Assembly: GCF_012676905.1 (NCBI RefSeq)
Contig: NZ_CP051428.1
Location: 4,957,001 to 5,021,000 of the forward strand
From: Paenibacillus albicereus
GTDB taxonomy: Bacteria > Bacillota > Bacilli > Paenibacillales > Paenibacillaceae
Length of the DNA stretch: 64,000 bases
Reading direction: 5' to 3'
Under the pieces are notes generated by a model. It was not told the DNA's origin and did no database searches. It saw nothing but the letters and a program-made list of their open reading frames with translations. The stretch's first letter is position 1, and each line of letters opens with the position of its first letter. The position numbers and the translations under genes were made by a program. This document shows, in pieces, positions 17,454 to 25,429 of the stretch.

Positions 17454-17571
17454 TGTCGGCGTTCCCTCCCGCTCCCCCCTTTGACACCAATCGCCGCAAT
17501 TTTCCGTTTCTAATCCCCAGCCGCTATGCTACCCTGAAGATACGACCAAATTACGACAAGGATGTCATGCG

Positions 17572-19140
17572 ATGCCTGCGTTCACCGCCGTCTATATCGT
17601 GCTGTCCTCGCTGAGCGGCGTGCTCAACCTCCTGATCGCGATCTATGCCTTGTTCATCCGCGGCATGGTGTCGCTTCGGCGCATCTACTTGCTGCTCTGC
17701 GGCTCCTTTGTCCTCTACACGCTCGGCGCTGCGTTCGAGAAGGCTTCCGACACGCTCACCGGCGTCCTGTTCTGGACCGCCGTCCAATATGCGGGCATGC
17801 CGTTCGCCGCTCCCCTCACGCTGCTGATGGCGCTGGAGCTGATCGGCAAGCCCGATCTGCTGCCCCGCTGGGCCAAGCGGCTGCTGTTTGTCATCCCGAC
17901 CGTCAGCTTCGCGCTCGTCTCCACCAGCTCCTACCACTCCTGGTTCTATCGGGAGATGCGTTTCGAGACGGTCGACGGCGTGCGCAGCATCGCGTTCGAC
18001 ATGGGCCAGTGGTATATCGTCCACGGCATCTTCACGTCCGGCACGCTTATGCTCAGCCTCGTGCTGGTGCTGATCCGGCTCGCCCAGCGCTCTCGCGGCT
18101 TCAAGCTGCAGCTGGCGGCCGTCGCGGTCGGCATCGCCGTACCGGTCGCCTCCTCCCTCGCCTATCTGCTCGGCCTGAGCCCTTACGACGTCGATCCCGT
18201 GCCGATCGTGCTGTGCCTGACGAGCGCCCTGTACGCCTGGGCCTTCCTGCGGGCAGACCTCATCACGATCGTGCCTGTCGCTCGGGACAGCGTCATGGAA
18301 AGCATGGGCGAGGGCGTGCTCGTCATGGATGCCGACTGGCGGCTGCTCGATACGAACCGCTCCGCGCGCCTGCTGCTGCCCGAGCTGGAAAACGCCGCCG
18401 TCGGCGGCAGCTTCCGCGAGTTCGGCTTGCCCGCGGAAGCGTCGGCCGCCTTCCACGCGGCGCTGGCGTCGGCCGGTCAAGCGGTTCCGTTCTCCCGAGG
18501 CCAAGGCGACGACGCGCTGCACTACGAGGTGTATTCCGCGCCCGTGCCGCGCGGAGCCGGACGCAGGGGCGGGCATCTGCTCGTGCTGCGGGACACGACC
18601 GAGCGCCGGCGGCTGCAGGAGGAGCTGCATCGCCTGGCCTCGGTCGATTCGCTGACCGGCATCCTCAACCGCGGCGCTTTCCTGTCTCAATCGGCGGAGG
18701 CGCTGGCCGGCTGCGTCCGGGCCAAGCAGCCCTGCTCGCTGCTGCTGTTCGACCTGGATCACTTCAAATCCATCAACGACACCTACGGCCACGAAGCCGG
18801 GGACATCGTCCTGCAAGGAGCGGCCGCGCTCGTCCGGCAGCGGCTGGAGCCGGGCATGCTGTTCGCCCGCTACGGCGGCGAGGAATTCGTCCTGCTCCTG
18901 CCGGGCTGCGGCGAGGAGGAGGCGGTCCAGTTCGCGGAGCGGATCCGCGCCGCCGCCGAGCAGACGCGTCTCGCTCTGCCGGACGGCCGCCAGATCGGCA
19001 TCCGCGCCAGCTTCGGAGCCGCGGCTTCGCCTGCCGGCAGCCTCCCGGATTACCTGGAGCTGTACCGCCGCGCCGATCAGGCGCTGTACCAGGCCAAGGA
19101 GCAAGGCCGCAACCGCGTCGTATCGGCCGGCGCGGTGTAA
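17572..19140 (+). CDS. Membrane diguanylate cyclase (7TM-PAS-GGDEF)
   Basis: The 522-residue protein has seven hydrophobic segments in residues 1-225, of the type found at the N-terminus of some histidine kinases. A PAS-like domain follows (about 235-345, ending 'LLVLRDTTERRRLQEEL'), then a GGDEF domain: 'ASVDSLTGILNRGAFL', 'LLLFDLDHFKSINDTYGHEA' and the active-site loop 'FARYGGEEFVLLLPG'. The intact GGEEF and metal-binding Asp predict conversion of two GTP to cyclic-di-GMP. The inhibitory RxxD site is not obvious before the loop. The membrane part probably senses a small ligand. It is monocistronic. Confidence 0.9.
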   Translation: MPAFTAVYIVLSSLSGVLNLLIAIYALFIRGMVSLRRIYLLLCGSFVLYTLGAAFEKASDTLTGVLFWTAVQYAGMPFAAPLTLLMALELIGKPDLLPRWAKRLLFVIPTVSFALVSTSSYHSWFYREMRFETVDGVRSIAFDMGQWYIVHGIFTSGTLMLSLVLVLIRLAQRSRGFKLQLAAVAVGIAVPVASSLAYLLGLSPYDVDPVPIVLCLTSALYAWAFLRADLITIVPVARDSVMESMGEGVLVMDADWRLLDTNRSARLLLPELENAAVGGSFREFGLPAEASAAFHAALASAGQAVPFSRGQGDDALHYEVYSAPVPRGAGRRGGHLLVLRDTTERRRLQEELHRLASVDSLTGILNRGAFLSQSAEALAGCVRAKQPCSLLLFDLDHFKSINDTYGHEAGDIVLQGAAALVRQRLEPGMLFARYGGEEFVLLLPGCGEEEAVQFAERIRAAAEQTRLALPDGRQIGIRASFGAAASPAGSLPDYLELYRRADQALYQAKEQGRNRVVSAGAV

Positions 19141-19238
19141 TCGCCCGCTGCGGCGGCGCAGATGCGGCGGCTCCGTCCCAAAGACGTTCTCCCGTCATGC
19201 AAGCCTCCGCTTCCGAATAAGATTCAGAGCGGAAGGCA

Positions 19239-19266
19239 TTGCAGGTTTCGTATATCCTAGTATAAT
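19239..19266 (+). promoter_or_regulatory. Sigma-A type promoter for the small coiled-coil protein
   Basis: TTGCAG at 19239 and a perfect TATAAT at 19261 are 16 bp apart, 43 bases before the ATG at 19309. Confidence 0.75.
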
Positions 19267-19308
19267 AGTAGGTATATAGGGAATTAAAATGAGACGGGAG
19301 TGGTAGGG

Positions 19309-19668
19309 ATGGACCGCATCTCCAGGCAAGCCAGATGGACGAACGATTGGCTCGATCTGCTCAATTATGCCTCCTCGATCGGCGACGAGGCTTGGCGGCA
19401 GTCCATTATGCACGAGCTTCGCCAAGGCGACGCCCTGCGCGAGCTCGAGGAGCAGGAGGAGCGGCGGCTCCAGCTGCAGCTGGACCTTGAGGAAATCTCC
19501 CGTCAGATGGAGGGCATCTACCTGCAGCTGCGCGAGGAGGAGAGCGGCTCCATCCGCAGCAGCCTGTGGAACGCCGCCTGGCAGCTCAAAAAGGAGCGCG
19601 CCCGGCTCGTCTCCTTGCTTCGCGGCGACTCCGCCTCCCGTCACAGAGGGCAGCGGCTCGGCGGTTGA
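19309..19668 (+). CDS. Hypothetical coiled-coil protein
   Basis: This is a 119-residue cytoplasmic protein I do not recognise. It opens 'MDRISRQARWTNDWLDLLNY'. From about residue 40 it is a charged heptad-rich helix ('LRELEEQEERRLQLQLDLEE'), then 'SLWNAAWQLKKERARLVSLL' and a basic tail. There are no cysteines, signal peptide or membrane segment. A GGGAG site lies 8 bases before the ATG, and a good promoter lies just upstream, so it is likely a real single gene. An in-frame GTG at 19300 is less well placed. Confidence 0.7.
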   Translation: MDRISRQARWTNDWLDLLNYASSIGDEAWRQSIMHELRQGDALRELEEQEERRLQLQLDLEEISRQMEGIYLQLREEESGSIRSSLWNAAWQLKKERARLVSLLRGDSASRHRGQRLGG

Positions 19669-19678
19669 GCCAGCGGAG

Positions 19679-19734
19679 CCGGCCGTCGAGCGAGCCGGCT
19701 CCGCTGCCGAAGGGCCGGCTCGCTCGACGGCCGG
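19679..19734. repeat. Perfect 21-bp inverted repeat
   Basis: Two 21-bp arms (19679-19699 and 19714-19734), exact reverse complements, are separated by 14 bases. They begin 11 bases after the stop of the coiled-coil gene. There is no T-tract, so it is either a factor-independent 3' hairpin or a protein site. Confidence 0.85.
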
Positions 19735-19907
19735 TGCGCTGCAACGGGCGGCACGCTTGATGACCGTCTCCGTCCTGGCCATAAGCTGATGGGCGGAGCG
19801 GCGGCCGAGGGCCGCGGGCTCCGTCCGGCGCCGATCGCCTCACCCTTTCCAGAAAGGCGCGCCTGGCTCTTCCCAGCCCGCCCGGATGCGCCGCTGCCCC
19901 CTGCGAA

Positions 19908-19955
19908 AAGAGGCCGAGCGCGATGCCGGATACCCGGCGCCGCGCTCGGCCTCTT
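19908..19955 (-). terminator. Terminator of the 50-residue protein gene
   Basis: GAGGCCGAGCGCG pairs perfectly with CGCGCTCGGCCTC, followed on the minus strand by TTTTCGC. It lies 12 bases after the small gene's stop codon. Confidence 0.82.
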
Positions 19956-19967
19956 CCACATTTTCCT

Positions 19968-20120
19968 TTAGCCGCCGAGTCCCGGCTGGCCGCTGGCCTT
20001 GCCGCCCTCCGGCTCGGGGTCGTCCTGCTGCTCGACTGCTTCCTCCGGCACCTCGCGTCCGCCTTCCCGATCTTGCTGCTCGCGGATGGCTTTGTCCTTC
20101 TCCTCATCCGGCCTTGGCAT
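19968..20120 (-). CDS. Small acidic hypothetical protein, 50 residues
   Basis: The ATG at 20120 has GGGAGG 8 bases upstream. The frame gives a very polar product that starts 'MPRPDEEKDKAIREQQDREG', is rich in Glu, Asp, Gln and Gly, and ends 'KASGQPGLGG' before TAA. It has no hydrophobic stretch and is probably disordered. The ribosome binding site, the polar composition and the terminator just behind it support a genuine small gene. I do not recognise a family. It lies downstream of the GTPase gene's 3' end on the same strand, 84 bases away, and may be transcribed with it. Confidence 0.65.
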   Translation of the reverse strand: MPRPDEEKDKAIREQQDREGGREVPEEAVEQQDDPEPEGGKASGQPGLGG

Positions 20121-20204
20121 AGCTTTTCCCTCCCTTCGTTTCCTTCGCTGCTCTAGCTTGCCCGCGCCCGGCTCCTTCGAATCCGCCCCGATGGCGGCCA
20201 GGCT

Positions 20205-21542
20205 CTAGGCCCCGGCCGAGCCCTGCTGCTTGCGGAACATGCCGTACAGCTTCGTCACCGTCGCCGTGCTGATCTCCATGTCATGCTCGTACGCATACTT
20301 GACGGCGTAGCCGAGCGCAAGCGTCATCGCTCCTGCGACGGACGCGCCCGCAATCGAGCCCGCTCCCGGGAACAGCTTGACCACCTGCCGGAACACGCTC
20401 TTGCCGATGTTGCCGACGACGGTCGCCAGTACGAGCTCGCGGGCCGTCTCCTTGCTGATCGGCCGTCCGTACAGGACGGCGAGCCGAGTCAGCAGGCCGA
20501 TCTGCACGGCCGTGATCGGCACGATGTCCGCGCCGGGGATCGGCGCGGCCCCGATCGCCCCTGCGGAGGCGGCCGCTCCGAGGATCCACTTATTGGCCGC
20601 CGCCGACTTTTCCTTCATGTTGCGGGCGAACAGCAGATCCTTGGACTTTTTTCGCAGCAGCTCCAGGATGGACGCCCGCAGCCGGTCGATATTCTCGCCC
20701 GTCCGCGAGGACACCGGCACGACCTCGAAGCGCCCGCCCGTCTCCATCCTTACGCGCTCGACGATCCGCTCCACCTCGTCGGCGGCGTCGATCTTGTTGA
20801 GCACGATCACGATGTTCGCGTTCGCGTCGCGGATCGCCTCGAAGCTGCGCTTCTCCGCCTCGGAGTAGACCGTGCCGGCTGCGTTCAGGAAGAACAGGAT
20901 GATGTCCGCCTTGCGGTAGTAGTCCATCGTCAGCTGGGAATTCTCTACCCGCACGTCGTTCAGCCCGGGCGTGTCGACGAAGAAAATCCGGTCCTTGAAC
21001 AGGTACGGCTTGATTATGGCCGTCTCTCCCGGCTCCGCGCCGACGCCGGCGACCGGCTCGCCGACGATGCGGTTGAGCGTCGACGATTTGCCGGCGTTGA
21101 CGTCTCCGACCAGAGCGATGAGGATGTCCTGGTCGAGCTCTCGGCCGATCTCGCCCATGTGCTGGTCGTACTGGGCTTCCGCCGCCCGCCGCCACTCGCG
21201 CTCCCAGTCGGAGCCGGACGGCAGCAGCGCTTCGATCCTTCCTTCCCGGGCCGACATGCCGTCATGCGCCGGCCCGTCAAGGGACGGCTCGCGTCCTGCA
21301 TCGCGCTGAAGCACAACGGGGTCCTTTCCCAGAGAAGTCCCTTCGCTCTGGAGGGCACCCGGCTGGCATCCTTCGGCAGAGGCCTCGCCGTCTACCCTTC
21401 CGGGCTTCATGGAGGCCGGCTCAACCTCAAAGGAGGACGCATAAGCGGCCGCCGCCTCCTTTTGGACCGCCTCTGCCCCCGTCGACGCCAAGGCCAAGCT
21501 TCCCGATTGCTCCTGCACGCCGCCCTCGTCCCGCTCCTTCAT
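20205..21542 (-). CDS. Era/dynamin-like GTPase with C-terminal YcjF-type hydrophobic domain
   Basis: Of 445 residues, the first 100 are low-complexity and probably disordered. The G domain follows: 'LVGDVNAGKSSTLNRIVG' (P-loop at about 145-162), 'ETAIIKPY' (G2), 'FFVDTPGLNDVRVEN' (G3) and 'IVIVLNKIDAADEV' (G4). After the G domain, 'KEKSAAANKWILGAAASAGA' and several alternating hydrophobic stretches resemble the membrane-associated region of YcjF/DUF697 GTPases. The role is unknown; related proteins act at membranes or in stress. The start at 21542 has GGGAGG 9 bases upstream. The longer frame would overlap the divergent cupin gene. Confidence 0.8.
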   Translation of the reverse strand: MKERDEGGVQEQSGSLALASTGAEAVQKEAAAAYASSFEVEPASMKPGRVDGEASAEGCQPGALQSEGTSLGKDPVVLQRDAGREPSLDGPAHDGMSAREGRIEALLPSGSDWEREWRRAAEAQYDQHMGEIGRELDQDILIALVGDVNAGKSSTLNRIVGEPVAGVGAEPGETAIIKPYLFKDRIFFVDTPGLNDVRVENSQLTMDYYRKADIILFFLNAAGTVYSEAEKRSFEAIRDANANIVIVLNKIDAADEVERIVERVRMETGGRFEVVPVSSRTGENIDRLRASILELLRKKSKDLLFARNMKEKSAAANKWILGAAASAGAIGAAPIPGADIVPITAVQIGLLTRLAVLYGRPISKETARELVLATVVGNIGKSVFRQVVKLFPGAGSIAGASVAGAMTLALGYAVKYAYEHDMEISTATVTKLYGMFRKQQGSAGA

Positions 21543-21743
21543 TTCCGCCGCCTCCCTTTCGCCTGCTTCGCTGGAATAGTCGTATTGCTTCCTCTTACCT
21601 CCCGGCAGGGGGGCCTGAATCGCGCGGCTGGCCCGGATTCGAGTCCCGATGCCGAGAAGCGATGCTCCAGGCAGGGTTGCGGATAAGGCGCGACGGGTAA
21701 TCCATACAGACCAACCCATAATCTGAAAGCGAGGCGGCAGACG

Positions 21744-22271
21744 ATGAAGGATCGTGACAAAGCCTCCCCCGGCGGCGTGCAGACCTATCGATTCAAAGAC
21801 GACGGAACGATGCCGAACCACCCGTTCCTGCCTGTCCTGTATTATGCGGGAGCGATCGACGAGCCGGCCCGAGCGACCGTCCGCTTCGAGGCCAGCGGCT
21901 GGGGCAACACCTGGGAGAACGGCGTCTACCCCTATCACCATTACCATAGCAACGCGCATGAGGCGCTCGGAGTCGTGCGGGGCAGCGCCCGCCTCCAGCT
22001 CGGCGGCGACGGCGGACGCAGCCTTGAAGTGCGGGCAGGCGACGTGCTCGTGCTGCCGGCCGGCACCGGGCACAAGCGTCTGTCCGCGAGCGAGGATTTC
22101 CTCATCGCGGGCGGTTATCCCGGAGGCGCGAAGTACAATGTGAGGACGGGCGAGCCGGACGAGAGACATCGCGACCTGGAGGAGATCCGGCTCGTGCCGA
22201 TCCCGCAGAGCGATCCGGTATTTGGCCCCGGCGGTCCGCTGACCGAGCTTTGGCGGCCGGACGGCAGGTAG
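21744..22271 (+). CDS. YjlB-like cupin protein
   Basis: This 175-residue single-domain cupin has the motif-1 metal ligands in 'YPYHHYHSNAHEALGVVRG' and motif 2 in 'AGDVLVLPAGTGHKRL'. 'FKDDGTMPNHPFLPVLYY' near the start and 'GWGNTWENGVYPY' match the YjlB group of Bacilli, whose enzymatic role is not established. It is a cytoplasmic protein. It starts divergently from the GTPase gene, with the promoters in about 200 bases between them. Confidence 0.8.
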   Translation: MKDRDKASPGGVQTYRFKDDGTMPNHPFLPVLYYAGAIDEPARATVRFEASGWGNTWENGVYPYHHYHSNAHEALGVVRGSARLQLGGDGGRSLEVRAGDVLVLPAGTGHKRLSASEDFLIAGGYPGGAKYNVRTGEPDERHRDLEEIRLVPIPQSDPVFGPGGPLTELWRPDGR

Positions 22272-22344
22272 GGCTTGTCAGCCTTTACACCAAAGGAAGC
22301 GGCGGACCGCTCCGCTTGCCGAGCAAGCTTCCGGCAACGACCCT

Positions 22345-22526
22345 TGCGATACGGAGAGACGCTATTTCGCTCAAAAAGCCTCTTTAAAACGTTTAACGAT
22401 ACGCACAGGCGCTATTCCGCCTCAAGAGCTGCTGATTCGGCATTTCAGCCTGCAATAGCGCTCCTCCGTATCGTTACGTTTTTCAATAAGCTCATTTATG
22501 GCAAATAGCGTCTCGGAGTTTCGTTG
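22345..22526. repeat. Four-core repeat locus: two forward and two inverted copies
   Basis: Forward cores (like GATACGGAGAGACGCTATTT) begin near 22349 and 22399, 50 bp apart. Reverse cores (like AATAGCGCTCCTCCGTATCG) begin near 22452 and 22501. The inner and outer pairs are complementary, so a transcript could fold into two stacked stems. No gene is supported in the 22272-22733 gap. Confidence 0.8.
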
Positions 22527-22681
22527 GCGCCGCAGCCTCCTGAAGAGGGAGCAAGCTCGCCTAGCGTTTCGCGCTTGGCGAGCCGCCTTAGGATTTATCC
22601 TCTCCCTGTCATGGCCTCCTGTCCGCCGGCCTTCATCCCGGCAGCCACCGACGGACGCTTCTAATCGGCTCCCCTCTCGCT

Positions 22682-22707
22682 TATACTGAATGTGAGTACT
22701 CACTCAT
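22682..22707 (+). promoter_or_regulatory. Promoter and TetR-type operator of the ABC exporter genes
   Basis: TATACT (22682-22687) is a -10 box. TGAGTACTCA (22692-22701) is a 10-bp palindrome extended on the right by CTCATTTT, the usual look of TetR-family operators. Repression by the TetR protein at 24669 is inferred. Confidence 0.6.
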
Positions 22708-22733
22708 TTTAAGTCGAAAGGAAGCGAGCTCCG

Positions 22734-23492
22734 ATGGCGATCCAACATCCTTCAGCCGCGACGTCACCCGTGCCGGCCGCCGAGCTGCGCGGCGTCGCGC
22801 GCCGCTTCGGGGGCAAGGAGGCGCTGAGCGGCCTCAGCCTCGTCGTCCCGCGCGGCATCCTGCTCGGGCTGCTCGGCCCGTCCGGCTCCGGCAAGACGAC
22901 GCTCGTCAAGCTGCTGACCGGCCTCGACCGCGCCGACGAGGGCGAGGCCTTCGTGCTCGGCGAGCGCATGCCGCGCCTGTCCGTGCTCGGCCGCGTCGGC
23001 TACATGGCCCAGTCGGACGCGCTCTACGGCGAGCTGACCGCGCGCGACAACCTGGTCTTCTTCGGCGGGCTGTACGGCCTCTCCGGCAAGCGGCTGCAGG
23101 AGCGGATGGAGGCGGTCATGAGCCTCGTCGACCTGCAGGCGCATCTGCGCAAGCCCGTCGCCGCCTACTCCGGCGGCATGAAGCGCCGCCTGTCGCTGGC
23201 GATCTCGCTGCTCCACGAGCCGGAGCTGCTGCTGCTCGACGAGCCGACGGTCGGCATCGATCCCGTGCTGCGCCAGTCGATCTGGCGAGAGCTGCTGCGG
23301 CTGCGCGAACGCGGCATGACGATCCTGCTGACGACGCATGTCATGGACGAGGCCGAGCGCTGCGACTCGCTCGCCTTCATCCGAGAGGGCCGCATGACGG
23401 CATCCGGCACGCCTGCCGAGCTGATGCAGCGCAGCGGAGCGCAGACGATCGAGCAAGCGTTCATCGTTCTCGGGGGAGGGGCCACCGCATGA
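22734..23492 (+). CDS. ABC exporter ATP-binding protein
   Basis: The 252-residue ATPase has 'GLLGPSGSGKTTLVKLLTGL' (Walker A), a Q-loop in 'GYMAQSDALYGELTARDNL', the signature 'YSGGMKRRLSL', 'LLLLDEPTVGIDPVLR' (Walker B) and the switch His in 'LLTTHVMDEAERC'. The sequence is of the multidrug/antibiotic ABC-2 exporter class. It energises the membrane protein whose ATG overlaps its stop codon. AGGAAGCGAG upstream is the ribosome binding site. Confidence 0.9.
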   Translation: MAIQHPSAATSPVPAAELRGVARRFGGKEALSGLSLVVPRGILLGLLGPSGSGKTTLVKLLTGLDRADEGEAFVLGERMPRLSVLGRVGYMAQSDALYGELTARDNLVFFGGLYGLSGKRLQERMEAVMSLVDLQAHLRKPVAAYSGGMKRRLSLAISLLHEPELLLLDEPTVGIDPVLRQSIWRELLRLRERGMTILLTTHVMDEAERCDSLAFIREGRMTASGTPAELMQRSGAQTIEQAFIVLGGGATA

Positions 23493-24628
23493 GAATCCGC
23501 TCGCTCGCTTGGCGCATCATCCGTCAGTTCCTGCGCGACAAGCGGACGCTGGCGCTGCTTTTCCTCGCCCCCCTGCTCGTGCTGTCGCTGCTCTACCTTG
23601 TGTTCGGAGGCGACGCGTCCGCTCCGAAGATCGGCGTCGCCGGCAGCGGCCCCGTCGCCGAAGCGGCCGCCCAGCGGCTGGAGCTGGCCGGCGCGGCGGT
23701 GACCGCATACGCGGACCCGGACGAAGCGCTGGACGCGCTCGGCAAGCAGGAGCTCGATGCCGTGCTGGACGCCGCCTCAGCTCCGCCGCAGGCGACGCTG
23801 GAGGGAAGCGATCCGACGCGCTCGCGAGCCGCTCTGGCGCTGCTGCGCCAGGCCGCAGCCGGCTCTACCGCTTCTGGAGCGGACGCAGCCGCTCCGACGG
23901 GAGGCGCCGCAGACGGCGCCGGAGCGGATCCGACGCAAGCGGCGGCCCCCGGCGAAGACGCAGCCGGCCCTGCCATCGGAGCCGCCGGCATGCTGGAGCC
24001 CGCCTACCTGCACGGATCGGCGGAGCTCACGGCATTCGACTCGCTCGGTCCCGCCTTGATCGGGCTGTTCGGCTTCTTCTTCGTCTTCCTGCTGGCGGGC
24101 GTCTCCTTCCTGCGAGAGCGCACGACCGGCACGCTGGAGCGGCTGCTGGCGACGCCGATCCGCCGCCATGAGGTCGTCGCGGGCTATCTCGGCGGATTCG
24201 GGCTGTTCACGCTCGCGCAGGCCGCGCTCATCGCCTGGTACTCCGTGTCGGTGCTCGGCCTCCACCGCGAAGGCCCGTTCTGGCTCGTCCTGCTCGCCTG
24301 CCTGCTGCTGGCGCTGACGGCGCTCACGCTCGGGACTTTGCTGTCGACCTTCGCGAGCAGCGAGTTCCAGATCATCCAGTTCATCCCGCTCGTCATCGTC
24401 CCGCAGGTGTTCTTCTCCGGACTGTTCCAGCTGGACAGCATGAACGAAGCGGTGCGCCAGATCCGCTGGGCGATGCCTCTCTACTACGGCGCTGACGCGC
24501 TCAAGGGCGTCATGCTGCGCGGGGAAGGACTGGCGGAGGTCTGGCCGCCGCTTGCGGCGCTGCTCGGCTTCGCGCTGCTGTTCGCGCTGCTCAACGTGCT
24601 CGCGCTCAAAAAGCAGCGATCCGCATAA
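23489..24628 (+). CDS. ABC-2 type exporter permease
   Basis: The 379-residue membrane protein has one N-terminal helix (about residues 18-38), a large external loop of about 150 residues rich in Ala/Gly/Pro, and five to six helices from about 185 to the end. This is the standard ABC-2 layout. 'FLRERTTGTLERLLATPIRR' and 'IIQFIPLVIVPQVFFSGLF' are the conserved cytoplasmic and membrane blocks. It pairs with the ATPase through an ATGA overlap. The substrate is unknown, possibly a toxic lipophile as in other TetR-linked pumps. Confidence 0.87.
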   Translation: MRIRSLAWRIIRQFLRDKRTLALLFLAPLLVLSLLYLVFGGDASAPKIGVAGSGPVAEAAAQRLELAGAAVTAYADPDEALDALGKQELDAVLDAASAPPQATLEGSDPTRSRAALALLRQAAAGSTASGADAAAPTGGAADGAGADPTQAAAPGEDAAGPAIGAAGMLEPAYLHGSAELTAFDSLGPALIGLFGFFFVFLLAGVSFLRERTTGTLERLLATPIRRHEVVAGYLGGFGLFTLAQAALIAWYSVSVLGLHREGPFWLVLLACLLLALTALTLGTLLSTFASSEFQIIQFIPLVIVPQVFFSGLFQLDSMNEAVRQIRWAMPLYYGADALKGVMLRGEGLAEVWPPLAALLGFALLFALLNVLALKKQRSA

Positions 24629-24668
24629 TGCGTGCGCTCCGCTGCCACTTCAAGGGAGGGAACGATAG

Positions 24669-25328
24669 ATGAACCGACATGAACCGTGGCTCGAAGAGCT
24701 GCTGCAGGGAGCCGCGGACGAAGGCAAGACGACCGCCAGGCAGGCGAGGATCGTCGAGGCGGCCGTCGAGCTGTTCGCCGAAAAAGGCTTCGCCGCCGCT
24801 TCCACGAGCGAGATCGCCGTTCGCGCCGGCGTCGCCGAGGGCACGATCTTCCGCCATTTCAAGACGAAGCAGGAGCTGCTGCTGCGCATCGCCAAGCCGG
24901 CGATCGTCAAGCTGCTCGCTCCGTTCCTGCTCCGCGAGTTCAAGGACGTGCTGGACGTCCGCTACGACAGCTATGGCGAGTTCGTGCAGGCGATGCTCGC
25001 CAACCGGCTGGAGTTCATCCGCCAGAACCCGCGGCTCGTCAAGATGATCGTCCAGGAGCTCCCGCTGCAGCCCGATCTGCAGGAGCAGGTCAAGCAGACG
25101 CTCGTGCCGCTGCTCTACCCGCGCCTGAAAGCGGCCGTCGAACGCTTCCAGGAGCAGGGGCAGCTCGCGCCGCTCCCGCCTCCGACCGTGCTGCGCCTGA
25201 CCGCCTCCGGCATCCTCGGCTATATCGCCGGGCATCTGGCCGCCGCCGCAGGCCGCTTCCCGGACTGGGACGACGAGGCGGAGCTGCAGGCGACGATCGC
25301 CTTCATCGTGAAGGGTCTGTCGCCATAG
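24669..25328 (+). CDS. TetR-family regulator of the ABC exporter
   Basis: The 219-residue regulator has the TetR helix-turn-helix: 'ARIVEAAVELFAEKGFAAAS' followed by 'TSEIAVRAGVAEGTIFRHF', about residues 25-70. The C-terminal half is an alpha-helical ligand and dimer domain. It follows the permease gene by 40 bases on the same strand. The palindrome at 22692 upstream of the exporter is its likely operator, which would make the operon autoregulated. An AGGGAGGG site precedes the ATG. Confidence 0.85.
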   Translation: MNRHEPWLEELLQGAADEGKTTARQARIVEAAVELFAEKGFAAASTSEIAVRAGVAEGTIFRHFKTKQELLLRIAKPAIVKLLAPFLLREFKDVLDVRYDSYGEFVQAMLANRLEFIRQNPRLVKMIVQELPLQPDLQEQVKQTLVPLLYPRLKAAVERFQEQGQLAPLPPPTVLRLTASGILGYIAGHLAAAAGRFPDWDDEAELQATIAFIVKGLSP

Positions 25329-25429
25329 CGGACATGACACCGCGTCCGCATCGGACCCTTTCTGATTGATCCTCCCTCGCGCCGGGGTAATGACTCGCAA
25401 AATCCGAGCCGAAGGGTGATCCGAGCTAG

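Noticed and set aside
16788-17513. Plus-strand reading frames of 122-241 codons with repeated 'GSRLPSFGSLG'-type peptides
   Set aside because: All three frames are open only because the 52-bp unit has no stop codons; the period is not a multiple of 3, so each frame cycles through the same three peptides. No ribosome binding site fits.
22275-22508. Small plus-strand frame after the cupin gene
   Set aside because: It lies within the four-core repeat locus and lacks a ribosome binding site.
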